Shown here: piece after piece, positions 9,877 to 21,783 of the stretch
Numbering within the stretch: the first letter of the stretch is position 1
Layout of the letters: each line of letters opens with the position of its first letter
Assembly (NCBI RefSeq): GCF_033568475.1
Contig: NC_133123.1
Location: 172,701,685 to 172,765,684, forward strand
Reading direction: 5' to 3'
Source of the DNA: Henckelia pumila
Lineage: Eukaryota > Streptophyta > Magnoliopsida > Lamiales > Gesneriaceae
DNA length: 64,000 nucleotides
Program-made: the position numbers and the translations under genes
The notes under the pieces: model-generated
The model's database searches: none
What the model saw: the letters and a program-made list of their open reading frames with translations, nothing else
What the model was told of the DNA's origin: nothing

Positions 9877-11511
9877 ACTAGAGCTAAAGGATTTCTAGTT
9901 TATGCATTGGATGTGTTGAAAGCTAGTCCTGAACTGGCAGATATTCCTGTTGTATGTGAGTTTGCAGATATTTTTCCGGATGAAATACCAGGATTGCCTC
10001 CAATGCGTGAGATTGATTTCAGTATCGAGTTGGTACCAGGTACATTACCTATCTCTAAAGCTCCTTATAGGATGGCACCACTTGAAATGAAAGAGTTGAA
10101 AGATCAACTTGAAGATTTGCTGAACAAAGGTTATATTAGGCTGAGTGTGTCACCTTGGGGTGCTCCAGTATTATTTGTCAGAAATAAGGACGGGTCGATG
10201 AGATTATGTATCGATTACCGCCAATTAAATCAGGTCACGGTAAAGAATAGATACCCATTACCTCGAATAGATGATTTGTTTGACCAATTGCAGGGTTCTT
10301 CCGTCTATTCAAAGATTGATTTGAGGTCTGGTTATCACCAGTTGAGGGTCAGAGAAGCAGATGTGTCTAAAACTGCTTTTCGAACGAGGTATGACCACTA
10401 CGAGTTTATAGTAATGTCATTTGGTTTAACAAATGCTCCTGCTGTCTTTATGGGTCTAAGGAATAGAATATTTCAAAGATACTTAGATGAGTTTGTTATC
10501 ATTTTTATTGATGATATTCTGATATATTCTAAGACTAAGACTGAGCATGCAGAGCATTTGAGGATTGTTTTGAAGATTTTGAGAACTGAGCATTTGTATG
10601 CTAAGCTATCCAAGTGTGAGTTTTGGTTGGACAGAGTTGTGTTTCTTGGTCATGTTATTTCAGGATACGGTATATCTGTTGATCCTAGCAAGGTAGAGGC
10701 AGTTATTAACTGGCCTAGACCAACATACGTACCTGAGATTCGTAGTTTCATGGGTTTAGCCGGGTATTATCGCCGATTTATTGCAGGATTTTCTAGCATT
10801 GCGAAGCCGATTACCCAATTAACACAGAAGAATACTCTGTTTGTTTGGACACATGAATGTGAAGCTAGTTTTGTGGAACTGAAGAAAACGCTAACTAGTG
10901 CACCTGTATTATCTATTCCATCAGGTACAGGTGGTTTTATTGTTTATTTTGATGCTTCTCATAAGGGTTTGGGTTGTATTTTGATGCAGCGAGGTCATGT
11001 GATAGCATATGCCTCCAGGCAATTAAAACCTCACGAGATCAGATATCCAGTACACGATCTTGAGCTTGCGGATATTGTCTTCGCGTTGAAAATTTGGCGT
11101 CATTATTTATATGGTGAGACCTTTGAGATATTTTCTGAACATAAAAGCTTGAAGTATTTGTTTTCTCAAGAGGAATTAAATATGAGACAAAGACATTGGT
11201 TGGACTTTCTGAAAGATTTTGACTGTGAAATTAAGTATTATCCAGGAAAGTCTAATGCAGCGGCTGATGCACTGAGTAGAAAGGTATGTGATTTATCCTT
11301 ATCTACTATGCGTGTCTCTAAGTTGATTGAAGATTGCTGTGTTTCTGGTCTGGATTTTGAGACAGACATACAACCTGTACGGGTTTATGCAATCACAGCT
11401 GAGCCGAAGTTATTTATTCGAATTAAAGAAGCCCAGAAAACTGATCAAAACGTTCAAAATTCGATTGAAAGAGTTAGAACTGGAAATGATTCAGAGTTTC
11501 AGCAAGTTTAG
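9877..11511 (+). pseudogene. Element A reverse transcriptase and RNase H
   Basis: This is the longest open stretch of A (534 codons from 9907). It shows [15 protein letters not shown], then RT blocks [63 protein letters not shown] and the catalytic [10 protein letters not shown] with both Asp present. RNase H follows: [28 protein letters not shown] and [11 protein letters not shown]. The last normally reads TDHKS, so the third acidic catalytic residue is Glu instead of Asp. [17 protein letters not shown] closes the domain. The frame breaks at 11509-11511 after SEFQ. It is in frame with the preceding region apart from the stops. Confidence 0.95.
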
Positions 11512-12025
11512 TATCCATCCAGGGGGTAGGAAAATGTATAATGATCTGAAACAACAGTTTTGGTGGAAATTAATGAAAACTGATGTGACAAAGTTTGTAT
11601 CTAGATGTCTAAACTGTCAACAGGTAAAAGCTGAAAGGAAGTGACCAAGTGGTTTATTGCACAGTTTAGCATTTCTTGAATGGAAATGGGATCATATTAC
11701 TATGGATTTTGTCAAAAGACTACCGAAATATTTGAGGGGATGTGAAGTTGTTTGGGTTGTGATTGATAGACTGACTAAGTCTGCATGCTTTATTCCTTAT
11801 CAAATGACGTATCGTCATGACCAGATGGCCAATATTTATATCAGAGATGTAGTACGACTGCATGGGGTGCCTAAGTCAATTGTATCAGATCGAGATCCTC
11901 GATTCGCTTCACATTTCTGGCATAGCCTACAGGAAGCTTTAGGTACGCGTTTACATTTGAGTACAGCATATCATCCTCAGACTGACAGGCAATCAGAACG
12001 TACTATACAGATTCTAGAAGATATG
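11512..12025 (+). pseudogene. Element A integrase, N-terminal and core part
   Basis: It reads SIHPGGRKMYNDLKQQFWW and CLNCQQVKAERK (the HHCC zinc region), a TGA at 11642-11644, then WKWDHITMDFVKRLP, RLTKSACFIPYQMTYRHDQM, VSDRDPRFASHFWHSLQ and STAYHPQTDRQSERT. The D, D and E of the DDE triad are visible in ITMDFV, SDRDPRF and QSERT. Roughly 30 residues that should lie between SEFQ and the zinc region are missing, so an internal deletion sits at about 11505. The frame is then cut by element B, whose target duplication ATATG is 12021-12025. Confidence 0.93.
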
Positions 12026-13476
12026 TGTAGTGACCCTGCATGGAATCACCTACTAACTGGCAACTAATAGCATGCATTAAACTTAATACAGCAAAATACT
12101 TAACAGAGTAAAAACGTGCGGAAACTTAACCATAATTTACATATCAGCTTAGTAATATAATCCAGGCTTAAATCTGTAATGATACAACCATATCGAAATT
12201 CTTAAAACAAACATTATACAGCTAACAAATCATATATAATAAACTCCTCAAGGCTCCTGCTCCCTAGTCCTGCCTTAAACTACCAGCTCCGTCCATCCTG
12301 CGACCTGCCCCATGGAATAGGGTGTCCAAGATAAAAACTAGGATGTGAGCGCTACGCCCAGTACATAGATATGAGTAAACATATGTATATAATGCATGCA
12401 ACATGATGACTGGTACAGGGTCATCTGAAAAGTCATGCTCAGAACCGGCGCCATATGAGTGCTGCCACCGCACGGATCAACCTCTGGGTGCAACCACACT
12501 CGTCCAGTACACCAGAGTAGACAGACATAAATGCCCCCGCCGTCGGGGTACTCTCAGTGACAGACTATCGAGTATAGAGCTGAGCGGCTCTATAGTCAGG
12601 TATAATAAGGAATAGGCTTAACGTGTATATGCACATGACATATGAGCATAGAAAACGGTAAATCATACATCATGCCATATAATAATGCCAAATAAATGCA
12701 ACATATAAACATGTATACTCGCTGGCAATCTCAGTCAATGTGTACGTACCTCTAGGCTAGTTCAAGTATAATAGGATCCTAGGTTCCAAGCCTATATTCA
12801 AAAGTTCACCGTATCACTACACAAGTTCTATAAGCCTTAACTAAGCTAATAAGTACTCCCAAAACTTAAATAGATTCCCGGACCATACCTTCGTCCGTAG
12901 TTAGCCCTTTGGAGTCGCTAGTCCCGGATGACTATAACCACACCTTGGTTATTCCAGAACCTCTATTATAACCGATAGGGCCCTCAAGTGTATATCTCAC
13001 ACTATATAAATGAAGAAGGAAACTCGGGAATTCGTAATTGAAAATGAACTCTGAACGGCCCTATTTATAGCCAAATTTCTCGGCCAGGATCGGAACTTCC
13101 GATTTCGGGATCGGAGCTTCCGATCCAGCTCATTGCGTGCATGTCTGCCACGCCAGGATCGGAACTTCCGATCTACGATCGGATCTTCCGATCTGCTCTA
13201 TGATCGACACTTGTCAAAACTCGCGACTGAGTCATCGATCATTGCTGGCAGCTGGGGATCGGAACTTCCGTTCCAGGATCGGATCTTCCGTTCCGATCGG
13301 AGCTTACTATCTAGGATCGGAGCTTACTATCTGGGATCGGAGCTTACTATCCGGCCCAAAATTAAAAAGCCCAAATTTTACTTCTGAAGTCCAATAACAC
13401 TCCGAAATTGATTAAATACCAACCCTTAATCATGTTTAACATATTATTATCTTAAAATGGTTTTTGGGTTACTACA
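12026..13476 (-). repeat. 3' LTR of element B (left end)
   Basis: It is 1451 bp and mirrors 18168-19618. In the element's own direction it begins TGTAGTAACCC, contains a block of GATCGGAA/TTCCGATC palindromes (13352-13087), a TATA box CTATAAATAG (13070-13061), a long leader and ends GGGTCACTACA. A polypurine tract lies just outside it at 13477-13490. The short open frames at 12264-12615 occur in both LTRs and are not genes. Confidence 0.96.
13087..13352 (-). repeat. GATCGGAA-x-TTCCGATC palindrome array in U3 of LTR B
   Basis: About nine units occur: GGATCGGAACTTCCGAT (13087-13103), GGATCGGAGCTTCCGATCC (near 13107-13126), 13156-13173, 13176-13193, two ending TTCCGTTCC (13256-13294), and three of the type GATCGGAGCTTACTATC (13294-13352). 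Complete units are 8-bp inverted repeats around one base. They lie upstream of the TATA box in the direction of transcription. The other LTR carries the array at about 19228-19494, with many of its differences concentrated there. Confidence 0.85.
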
Positions 13477-13595
13477 TTCTCCCCACCTTTAGATATTTCG
13501 TCCGCGAAATAACATCTAAAGACAAATCAAGATAACAATATGAAACATCAAACCATGTCTTATTACAACAACGGTAATTACATCTTACATGGTAA

Positions 13596-14606
13596 TCAAA
13601 AATACAAAGCGAACAACTCAGGATATTTTGCTTGCATACGACTCTCAGTTTCCCAAGTTACTTCTTCAACGCCTCGGCGCTGCCACTGTACCATCACAAG
13701 TGGTATAGTCTTGTTCCGAAGAACTTTCTCCTTCCTGTCTAGGATACAGATTGGTCGTTCAACAAAAGACAGATCTGGCTCTAGCTGAATATCAGTAGAC
13801 TGAATCACATGAGATTCATCAGCTATGTACTGTCGAAGCAACGACACATGAAAAACATTGTGTATACTGGAAAGAGATGGCGGTAAACACAAACGATAAG
13901 CAACATCTCCGATCTTCTCCAGTATCTGGAAAGGCCCAATGTAACGTGGAGACAACTTGCCTTTCACACCGAATCTCATCACCTTCCTGAAAGGTGATAC
14001 TCGCAGAAAAACATATTCACCAGGCTCAAACTGAAGTGGCCTGCGGCGAATATTCGCATAACTGGCTTGTCTATCTTGAGCAACTTTGATCCTATGCTTG
14101 ATCAAATCTACCTTGTCTAAAATCTGCTGCACCAATTCAGGACCCTCGACTTGTCGTTCCCCGACTTCATCCCAGAATAACGGAGTACGACACCGTCGAC
14201 CATACAATGCCTCGAAAGGTGCCATATCAATACTACGATGATAACTGTTATTGTAGGCAAATTCAATCAAAGGTAACTGATCCTGCCAAGATAAACCAAA
14301 GTCCATGACAGAAGAACGTAGCATATCCTCCAGCGTACGAATAGTGCGCTCTGATTGCCCCTCAGTCTCCGGATGATACGGAGTGCTCAAACTTAGAGTG
14401 GTACCCAACGCCTCCTGAAAACTACCCCAAAAACGTGAAGTAAATCGCAGATCTCTATCACTGACAATAATCACTGGAATCCCATGTAATCGCAAAATCT
14501 CCTGGATATATAAGCGTGCCATGCGATCATAAGAATACTCCCGGTTATAAGGAATGAAATGTGCTGATTTCGTCAAATGGTCAACAACGACCCAAATAGC
14601 ATCACA
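13596..14606 (-). pseudogene. Element B integrase core and chromodomain-like C-terminus
   Basis: Read from 14606 downwards, the frame follows the TAG at 14609-14607 with CDAIWVVVDHLTKSAHFIPYN and contains RMARLYIQEILRLHG, VSDRDLRFTSRFWGSFQEALG (second Asp), STPYHPETEGQSERTIRTLED (catalytic Glu), EFAYNNSYHRSIDMAPFEALYGRRCRTP, the GPY/F region KGKLSPRYIGPFQILEKIGDVAYRL, FHVSLLRQY, and a VMVQWQRRGVEEVTWETE end. The WE-T-WE layout is the C-terminal chromodomain-type module of chromoviruses. Apart from the upstream TAG it is intact, and it is in the same frame as the RT part. Confidence 0.93.
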
Positions 14607-16140
14607 CTAACGTGACGTCATAGGTAAGTGGGTAACAAAATCCATAGTCACGTGCTCCCACTTCCATTCGGGAATCTCAAGATTCTGCAGTAATCCACCT
14701 GGTCGTCGATGTTCAGCTTTGACTTGTTGACAAACCAAACATCTCGAAACAAATTGATACACACTTCGCTTCATCCCCTTCCACCAGAATCTAGTTCGTA
14801 AGTCTTTATACATTTTCATACTTCCAGGATGAACTGATAATCGACTCCTGTGAGCTTGAGATAGAATATCATTCCTGAGCTCCGCAACATTAGGTACAAC
14901 CACTCTATTGGATAGGCATAATAAACCATCTTCCTGAAAATGAAATCCAGATGTATTAACTCCATTGGCTAGACGTGCCAATCGCTGAGTCTTAACATCA
15001 GATATCTGAGCATCTCTGATCCGAGAATACAATGCTGGCTCAGATAGAATAGTATACAAACAAATCCCATTCCTCCCTTTCTTGTGCTTGAGCGTAAAAC
15101 TCAATGAATAGCACTCTTGAATCATATGAGATATTTCATTAGTCTTAAGTGCAGACAGTCTCACCTGCCGACTCAAGGCATCAGCAGTAAGATTAGCAGA
15201 ACCTGAATGATATTTGATTTCACAATCATAATCCTTCAGGAGATCCATCCAGCGTCTCTGTCGCATATTCAACTCTGCCTGAGTGAATAAATACTTCAAA
15301 CTCTTGTGATCCGTAAATATCTCAAATTTCGCGCCATAAAGATAATGTCTCCAAATCTTGAGCGCAAATACAATGGCGGCTAACTCGAGATCATGCACTG
15401 GATAGTTATTCTCATGCTTCTTCAACTGTCGAGAAGCATAGGCAATAACATGTCCATGCTGTGTCAACACACATCCCAACCCCTGACCACAGGCATCAGT
15501 ATAAACAACATAACCTCCTGATCCAGAAGGTAGAGCTAGCACAGGTGCAGTAGTAAGACGTCTACGCAGCTCGTGAAACGACTCCTCACAATCCGAGGAC
15601 CAAATGAAGGTAACATCTTTCCGAGTAAGCTGATTCAAAGGCCTGGCCAACTGTGAAAAATTCTCGATGAACCGACGGTAATATCTCGCTAGACCCAAGA
15701 AACTATGAATCTCAGCAACCGTTGTCGGACGAGACCAGTTCAGCACAGCCTCTATCTTACTAGGATCAACAGATATCCCTTCACTCGAAATCACATGACC
15801 GAGAAATACTACCCGATCAAGCCAGAATTCACACTTGCTCAATTTCGCATATAGCTGCTTATCTCGTAACGTCTGTAGAACAATCCTCAAATGCTGTGCA
15901 TGCTCATCCTTGTCATGAGAATAGACAAGAATATCATCTATGAAGACGATGACAAATCTATCCAGAAAATCTCGAAATACCTGATTCATCAGATTCATAA
16001 AGACTGCCGGTGCATTCGTCAAACCGAATGGCATCACCAGAAACTCATAATGCCCGTATCTGGTCCTGAAAGTAGTCGTAGATATATCTGAGTCTCGTAC
16101 CCGCATCTGATGGTATCCAGATCTCAGATCTATCTTTGAA
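14607..16140 (-). pseudogene. Element B reverse transcriptase, RNase H and integrase zinc region
   Basis: The frame reads [39 protein letters not shown], catalytic [18 protein letters not shown], the RNase H motifs [28 protein letters not shown] and [11 protein letters not shown] (all acidic residues kept), [12 protein letters not shown], then the integrase zinc region [24 protein letters not shown] and [13 protein letters not shown], and [19 protein letters not shown] before a TAG at 14609-14607. The catalytic residues for RT and RNase H appear functional, so loss of activity comes from the stops and the frameshift. Confidence 0.95.
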
Positions 16141-17422
16141 TAAACAGAAGTACCCTTAGTTGATCGAACAGATCATCAATCCGCGGCAAAGGATACTTAT
16201 TCTTGATGGTGACACGATTCAACTGCCTGTAATCAATACATAATCGCATCGATCCATCCTTCTTCTTGACAAACAAAACAGGTGCTCCCCACGGAGAAAC
16301 ACTCGGACGAATATATCCCTTATCAAGCAGATCTTGCAACTGCTGTTTCAATTCCCTCATCTCTGACGGTGCCAGACGATAAGGTGCTCGGGATATAGGC
16401 GTAGTTTCTGGTACTATATCAATACCAAATTCAACCTCTCTAACCGGAGGAAAACCAGGAATCTCATCAGGGAATACGTCAGGAAACTCGCTGACAACCG
16501 GTAGCTGATCAATACCCGTACTACTCATGGACATATCAACTGCATAGATGAGGTAGCCCTCCCCACCTGACTCCAAGACATGACATGCCTTCAGAGCCGA
16601 AACAAGTGGCATCGGAGGTCGCGCACCCTCACCATAAAAATACCAGCTATCACTCTCAATGGGATGAAACTGTACCAGACGCTGATAACAATCCACAGTA
16701 GCGTGATACAAAGTCAACATATCTATTCCCAAAATACAATCAAAATCTGTCATCGCTAATATCATCAAATTAGCCGATAACACATTACCCTCAAACTCCA
16801 GAAGGCAACCCATCACTAGACACTTAGTTACTACCTCCTGCTCCAACGGAGTAGATACAACTAAATCCATATCTAATGATACGTAAGGTAATCTATGTCT
16901 CTTAACGAAGCGACTAGAAATAAAGGAATGCGATGCTCCAGTATCAATTAATACAAGTGCAGGAATACCACATAACAAGAATTTACCTGCCAACATGCGA
17001 TCGCTTCCCTCAGTAGCCTGCTCCTGAGACAGAGCAAACACCTGCCCTTGAGTCTGGGGACGAAAACCAGAAGAACTCTGTGGTGCTGGCTGCTGACGTG
17101 GAAAAATAGAAGCCTGAGATCCAACCTGGGATCCCGATCCACTAGCAGAACCCATGCGCTGAGGACAATCTCTCCGCAGATGTCCCTGCTGACCACAAAT
17201 ATAACAAGCCCCAGTAGCTCTCCGACATGAAGCTGCAGGATGCTTCCCACCACAGTGGCTACAAAACTCCTCCTTCTTCTTCTTCTTCCCAAAGCGAAAT
17301 GTACCTCGTGAACCACGAGAACCAGACGAAGTAGTAGGAGTAGAAGAAGACGTAGGTACAGATGGCACAACAGATTGAGCTCGAGGCTCAACAAATCCAC
17401 TAGGCTGTGCTGGCATCATCAA
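16130..17422 (-). pseudogene. Element B Gag C-terminus, zinc knuckle, protease and RT start
   Basis: This stretch is in frame with the upstream Gag but is separated from it by the TAG at 17425-17423 (probably CAG originally). It holds [37 protein letters not shown] with a perfect CCHC knuckle [14 protein letters not shown], the protease [15 protein letters not shown] with intact [17 protein letters not shown], then [15 protein letters not shown] and the first RT blocks through [29 protein letters not shown]. At about 16155 a base is missing after LFDQL, so the frame runs into nonsense and the RT continues in the next frame. Confidence 0.93.
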
Positions 17423-18058
17423 CTATCCACGCCTGTTGCTGGTCTCCACAAGACGGCAATGGTTCACCAAAGTCTCAAAAGATACCGGGTCATCACAGAC
17501 GACAACCTGAGAGTAGATATCTTGGTTCAAACCTTGTAAAAAGATATCATATTTCGACGCATCACTTTCATTGATATGGGGACTGAAAGGTAGCAGATCA
17601 AGAAATCGCTGCTGATACTGATCAATAGTCATTGATCCTTGCCTCAAAGTAAGCAACTCCATAGATCGTGCTTGGCGAACAGCCGGAGGAAAATACAATT
17701 TCTGAAACTCCCGACAGAAATCCCCCCAAGTCACCTGTCCTCTCTCAGTACGTGCCTGAGCAACCTTGGCATCCCACCAAAAACGTGCTCTATCCTCTAG
17801 AATGAATTCTAGAACTTCCAGTTTCTGCTCCTCAATACACTCGAAAGCTCCAAACGTGCTCTCAAGTTTAGACATCCAGCTTCTAGCTTGTTTAGGATTC
17901 TCGCCTCCCACTAAGGGTTTTGGTCCTACCTGCATGAACTTATTAATAGTATAGCGACGTCGACCCTCATGAGGACGATGTTGATCATCCTGATGATGAT
18001 GGCGACGATGATGATGACCACCTCCCTGGCCAACACTACCATGACTCTCGTCAGCCAT
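17423..18058 (-). pseudogene. Element B gag, N-terminal part
   Basis: The likely start is the ATG at 18058-18056 (MADESHGSVGQ), 93 bases after the PBS; an upstream ATG at 18127 also lies in frame but within the leader. A His-rich stretch (HHHRRHHHQDDQHRPHEGRR) precedes the retrotransposon-gag core: PLVGGENPKQARSWMSKLE, ARFWWDA, WGDFCREFQKLYFPPAVRQ, LLTLRQGSMTIDQYQQRFLDL and FLQGLNQDIYSQV. Translation ends at the premature TAG 17425-17423. The 3' half continues in the same frame below. Confidence 0.92.
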
Positions 18059-18151
18059 ATCCTGAAAATAATTGCACATTAAAATCCCAAATGCGCAAGA
18101 ATTACTCAAGACTAAACTAAATCCCAATTACTAATCCCAAAATCTAAGCAT

Positions 18152-18163
18152 GCTCTGATACCA
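18152..18163 (-). other. Primer-binding site of element B
   Basis: GCTCTGATACCA on the + strand is the reverse complement of TGGTATCAGAGC, the initiator tRNA-Met PBS, 4 bases from the 5' LTR of this minus-strand element. Confidence 0.95.
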
Positions 18164-18167
18164 AAAA

Positions 18168-19618
18168 TGTAGTGACCCTGCATGGAATCACCTACTAACT
18201 GGCAACTAATAGCATGCATTAAACTTAATACAGCAAAATACTTAACAGAGTAAAAACGTGCGGAAACTTAACCATAATTTACATATCAGATTAGTAATAT
18301 AATCCAGGCTTAAATCTGTAATGATACAACCATATCGAAATTCTTAAAACAAACATTATACAGCTAACAAATCATGTATAATAAACTCCTCAAGGCTCCT
18401 GCTACCTAGTCCTGCCTTGAACTACCAGCTCCGTCCATCCTGCGACCTGCCCCATGGAATAAGGTGTCCAAGATAACAACTAGGACGTGAGCGCTACGCC
18501 CAGTACATAGACATGAGTAAACATATGTATATAATGCATGCAACATGATGACTGGTACAGTGTCATCTGAAAAGTCATGCTCAGAACCGGCGCCATATGA
18601 GTGCTGCCACCGCACGGATCAACCTCTGGGTGCAACCACACTCGTCCAGTACACCAGAGTAGACAGACATAAATGCCCCCGCCGTCGTGGTACTCTCAGT
18701 GACAGACTATCGAGTATAGAGCTGAGCGGCTCTATAGTCAGGTATAATAAGGAATAGGCTCAACGTGTATATGCACATGACATATGAGCATAGAAAATGG
18801 TAAATCATACATCATGCCATATAATAATGCCAAATAAATGCAACATATAAACATGTATACTAGCTGGCAATCTCAGTCAATGTGTAGGTACCTCTAGGCT
18901 AGTTCAAGTATAATAGGATCCTAGGTTCCAAGCCTATATTCAAAAGTTCACCGTATCACTACACAAGTTCTATAAGCCTTAACTAAGCTAATAAGTACTC
19001 CCAAAACTTAAATAAATTCCCGGACCATACCTTCGTCCGTAGTTAGCCCTTTGGAGTCGCTAGTCCCGGATTACTATAACCACACCTTGGTTATTCCAGA
19101 ACCTCTATTATAACCGATAGGGCCCTCAAGTGTATATCTCACACTATATAAATGAAGAAGGAAACTCGGGAATTTGTAATTGAAAATGAACTCTGAACGG
19201 CCCTATTTATAGCCAAATTTCTCGGCCGGGATCTGAACTTCCGATTTCGGGATCGGAGCTTCCGAGGAAGCTCATTGCGTGCATGTCTGCCACGCCAGGA
19301 TCGGAACTTCCGATCTACGATCGGAGCTTCCGATCTGCTCTATGATCGACACTTGTCAAAACTCGCGACTGAGTCATCGATCATTGCTGGCAGCTGGGGA
19401 TCGGAACTTCCGTTCCACGATCGGAGTTTCCGTTTTGATCGGAGCTTACTATCTAGGATCGGAGCTTACTATCTGGGATCGGAGCTTACTATCCGGCCAA
19501 AAATTAAAAAGCCCAAATTTTACTTCTGAAGTCCAATAACACTCCGAAATTGATTAAATATCAACCCTTAATCATGTTTAACATATTATTATCTTAAAAT
19601 GGTTTTTGGGTTACTACA
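18168..19618 (-). repeat. 5' LTR of element B (right end)
   Basis: It is the 1451-bp partner of 12026-13476 and carries the promoter of B. In the direction of transcription U3 is about 406 bp, with the palindrome array at 19494-19228 and a consensus TATA box CTATAAATAG at 19212-19203. The predicted start of transcription is therefore near 19175-19180. Confidence 0.95.
19203..19212 (-). promoter_or_regulatory. TATA box of the element B promoter
   Basis: CTATAAATAG on the - strand is followed by GGGCC, a consensus plant TATA box. It sits just downstream of the GATCGGAA palindrome array and is unchanged in both LTRs (13061-13070 is the copy). Confidence 0.7.
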
Positions 19619-19698
19619 ATATGTTGAGAGCTGTTATACTTGATTTTGGTGCGAGTTGGCAAGAATCTTTGTCGCTTGTTGAATTCTCATATAACAAC
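19619..19698 (+). pseudogene. Element A integrase island between B and C
   Basis: After the duplicated ATATG, 75 unique bases encode LRAVILDFGASWQESLSLVEFSYNN, which joins the integrase at 12025 on the left with the part at 28732 on the right. This island proves that B and C entered A separately and not as one block. It ends at ACAAC, the left target duplication of C. Confidence 0.95.
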
Positions 19699-21698
19699 TG
19701 TGAGACCCTGTTTCTAATCTTCTAAACTCGAATAATTAATCATAATCGAACACACTAAGCCGCGGAAAACGAATCAATTTTTTTTTTTTTTAAAGAAGCC
19801 TCGCGCCCGCGCGGGGTCATCACCTCACGCGCGCGCAGGCTACGCGAGCAGAGACTTGCGGAGATGCTCGCGCCCGCGCGATAAGGGAGCTCGCGCGCGC
19901 ACGGGAAAAATTTCCCGAGCCTCTTCAATCTCCTTGCGCGCGCGCGAGGTGATGCCTCGCCCGCGCGCAGGCAAAATGGGCAGAGGGTCGAGGAGCCTGC
20001 AAAAACAACCAACAAGGCAAATATAAACATTCCAAGTTCAAACATAATACAAATCAATATTTAGAACATGTCAAATCTAGGTTCTGCCCAAAATACAATA
20101 ACCAGTCGAGTTTTATAAATGAGTTTCACCGACTCAACAAAACTAATACAATTCCAAATAGACTCGACCCTACGACTCGGAGTCTTACTTCTATCAATCT
20201 CACCCCAAGCTAACCAGGACGACTCGGTCCAGCTCCTGATCCTCCTATTGCCAAGTTACACACACAAAACAAAGACAACAGCCGGAATAATCCGGTTAGA
20301 AATATAATTTCTAAGTAAAAGAGACATGCACTCAATATCAAATAAACACTTCAATCGAAATGTGTCAACATAAATCATAACATCGAAATGATATTGAATG
20401 AATGCATGAATTTAAAAGTCGAGATTATCAAGTTAGATAATCATAAAATCGATCGGTACTCGGTTGGGATCCCGGGGTCAAGTCTTCACGATAACTCACC
20501 GACGCACCCTTTCGGGGTGGAAGTCGATCAACTCGATCCCCTAGACTTCAGAGCAACTATAAGAAGTATTCTGGCAATTGAAAAAACTCGAAATCCAAAG
20601 CCACTTCAATATAGCTCCCTAAAACGTCTAATTTCAAAACGAATCGAAAGTCGGCTCAATATGAATGCAAGCGAAAATAGAATAACAATCAAATTCACTC
20701 AAGCAAATAAACATGTAGTATGTGATTTTCGGGAACTCGAGAATAAGTCGATCTCGAGTATTCGTTCCCATTCATTTTAATGTCGATTTTTACCTTTTTA
20801 TCGAAGCTTCAATCAATCCTGTCAAACAAGAGACAACTCGATTCAAACTCAAAACAATTCGAAACTCAAAGTCGATAAATCAAACAATCTATACCGTTTT
20901 CCAACTCTTCGATTGGTAACCGATCTCCAAGTCCTCCAATTCCAATCTCTAATCAACTGTCAAAACATCGAGACACGGATTCGATATCAAATCGGAGTTC
21001 AAACTCAATCAAATTCGATATACAAATCAAACCGAACCAAAACCGATAACTCAAACTTGATTTCGACGGCATAACGGCTATAAATTGACTATCCGGAAAT
21101 ACAAACCATCAAACAACAATAACCATAACTCAATCATCACCACAATCCATCAAAACAACTCAAATTCAACTTCAATCAAAATCACCATTTTCGAATTAAT
21201 GCCTCAAAAATCATATAAAATCCAAACTTCGTTTTTTTTCCAAACCGACTTCGAATACACGATCTATGCTAGCTCAAGAATAACATACTCCAATATTATC
21301 AAATTCTGACCACTCAAAAAAATCGAAGTTCAAGAGATTGTAGCAAAACTTACGTCTAAATGAAGCCCTTGTTGCGGTGATCGCGAATCTCAACTCGGAA
21401 TGAAAATCTAACTGTCGGATCGAGCGAATCGGACGGATGAAAAGCTCAAAATGGCGTCTCCCATGGCTTGCTTCAGTACGTACGAAATTGGAGGAGGAGG
21501 GAGAGGAATGGAGAGTGAAGTGATGGGGGGAGAGGCAACTTGCAAGGATAATATATAAAAATCCCACTTTTGCATTTCAGTCCTTTATTTCTCCAATCTT
21601 GCAAAGTAACCCCCTGCTAAATATCAAAACGATCTGCAATCACTAAAAACTCTGATTATCTCGATTAAACTCAATTATAATAAAATTTGGGCTTTACA
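19699..21698 (-). repeat. 3' LTR of element C (left end)
   Basis: In the element's direction it starts TGTAAAGCCC. It shows GTAAGT at 21353-21348, the CCGGATTATTCCGG plus GGCAATAG block at about 20295-20245, and a very GC-rich zone of CGCGCGCG-type inverted repeats at 19970-19795, then an A-run (19791-19779) and GGGTCTCACA at its end. These landmarks are collinear with LTRs A and D. Short open frames at 20388-21309 recur in the other LTR and are not genes. Confidence 0.95.
19795..19975 (-). repeat. GC-rich inverted-repeat cluster in LTR C
   Basis: Words such as CTCGCGCGCGCGAGG, GCCCGCGCGAGG and their complements alternate over about 180 bp, in strong contrast to the surrounding AT-rich LTR. 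The right LTR copy (26815-27005) has an extra segment of about 16 bp (GATCACCTCGCGCGCG). A T-run on the + strand abuts it. Open frames over it encode Arg/Ala-rich peptides by composition only. Confidence 0.8.
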
Positions 21699-21783
21699 AT
21701 TCTCCCCCTATAAGATTCGATTTCGTCCTCGAAATCTGACAGATCACAGACTAAACAAAACGAAACAAACTGAAGACTAACTC

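Larger units (their letters stand above)
12026..19618 (-). mobile_element. Ty3/Gypsy chromovirus B, complete, three coding lesions
   Basis: LTRs of 1451 bp each (12026-13476 and 18168-19618) start TGTAGTGACC and end TTACTACA as read on the + strand. The target duplication ATATG flanks both sides (12021-12025 and 19619-19623), and the host sequence is the integrase of A. The PBS TGGTATCAGAGC lies on the - strand at 18163-18152, and the polypurine tract AAAGGTGGGGAGAA at 13490-13477. Gag, protease, RT, RNase H, integrase and a chromodomain-like end all read on the - strand, with only two premature TAGs and one single-base loss. About 30 LTR differences by eye (about 2%) make it the youngest of A, B and C. 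Confidence 0.97.

Noticed and set aside
12264..12615. Open frames in LTR B repeated at 18406-18757
   Set aside because: They are LTR sequence, present twice, with no known domain.
13087..13352. Regular GATCGG repeats that look a little like a CRISPR array
   Set aside because: Units are palindromic, spacers are not unique or of constant length, the block lies in an LTR, and the DNA is a plant genome.
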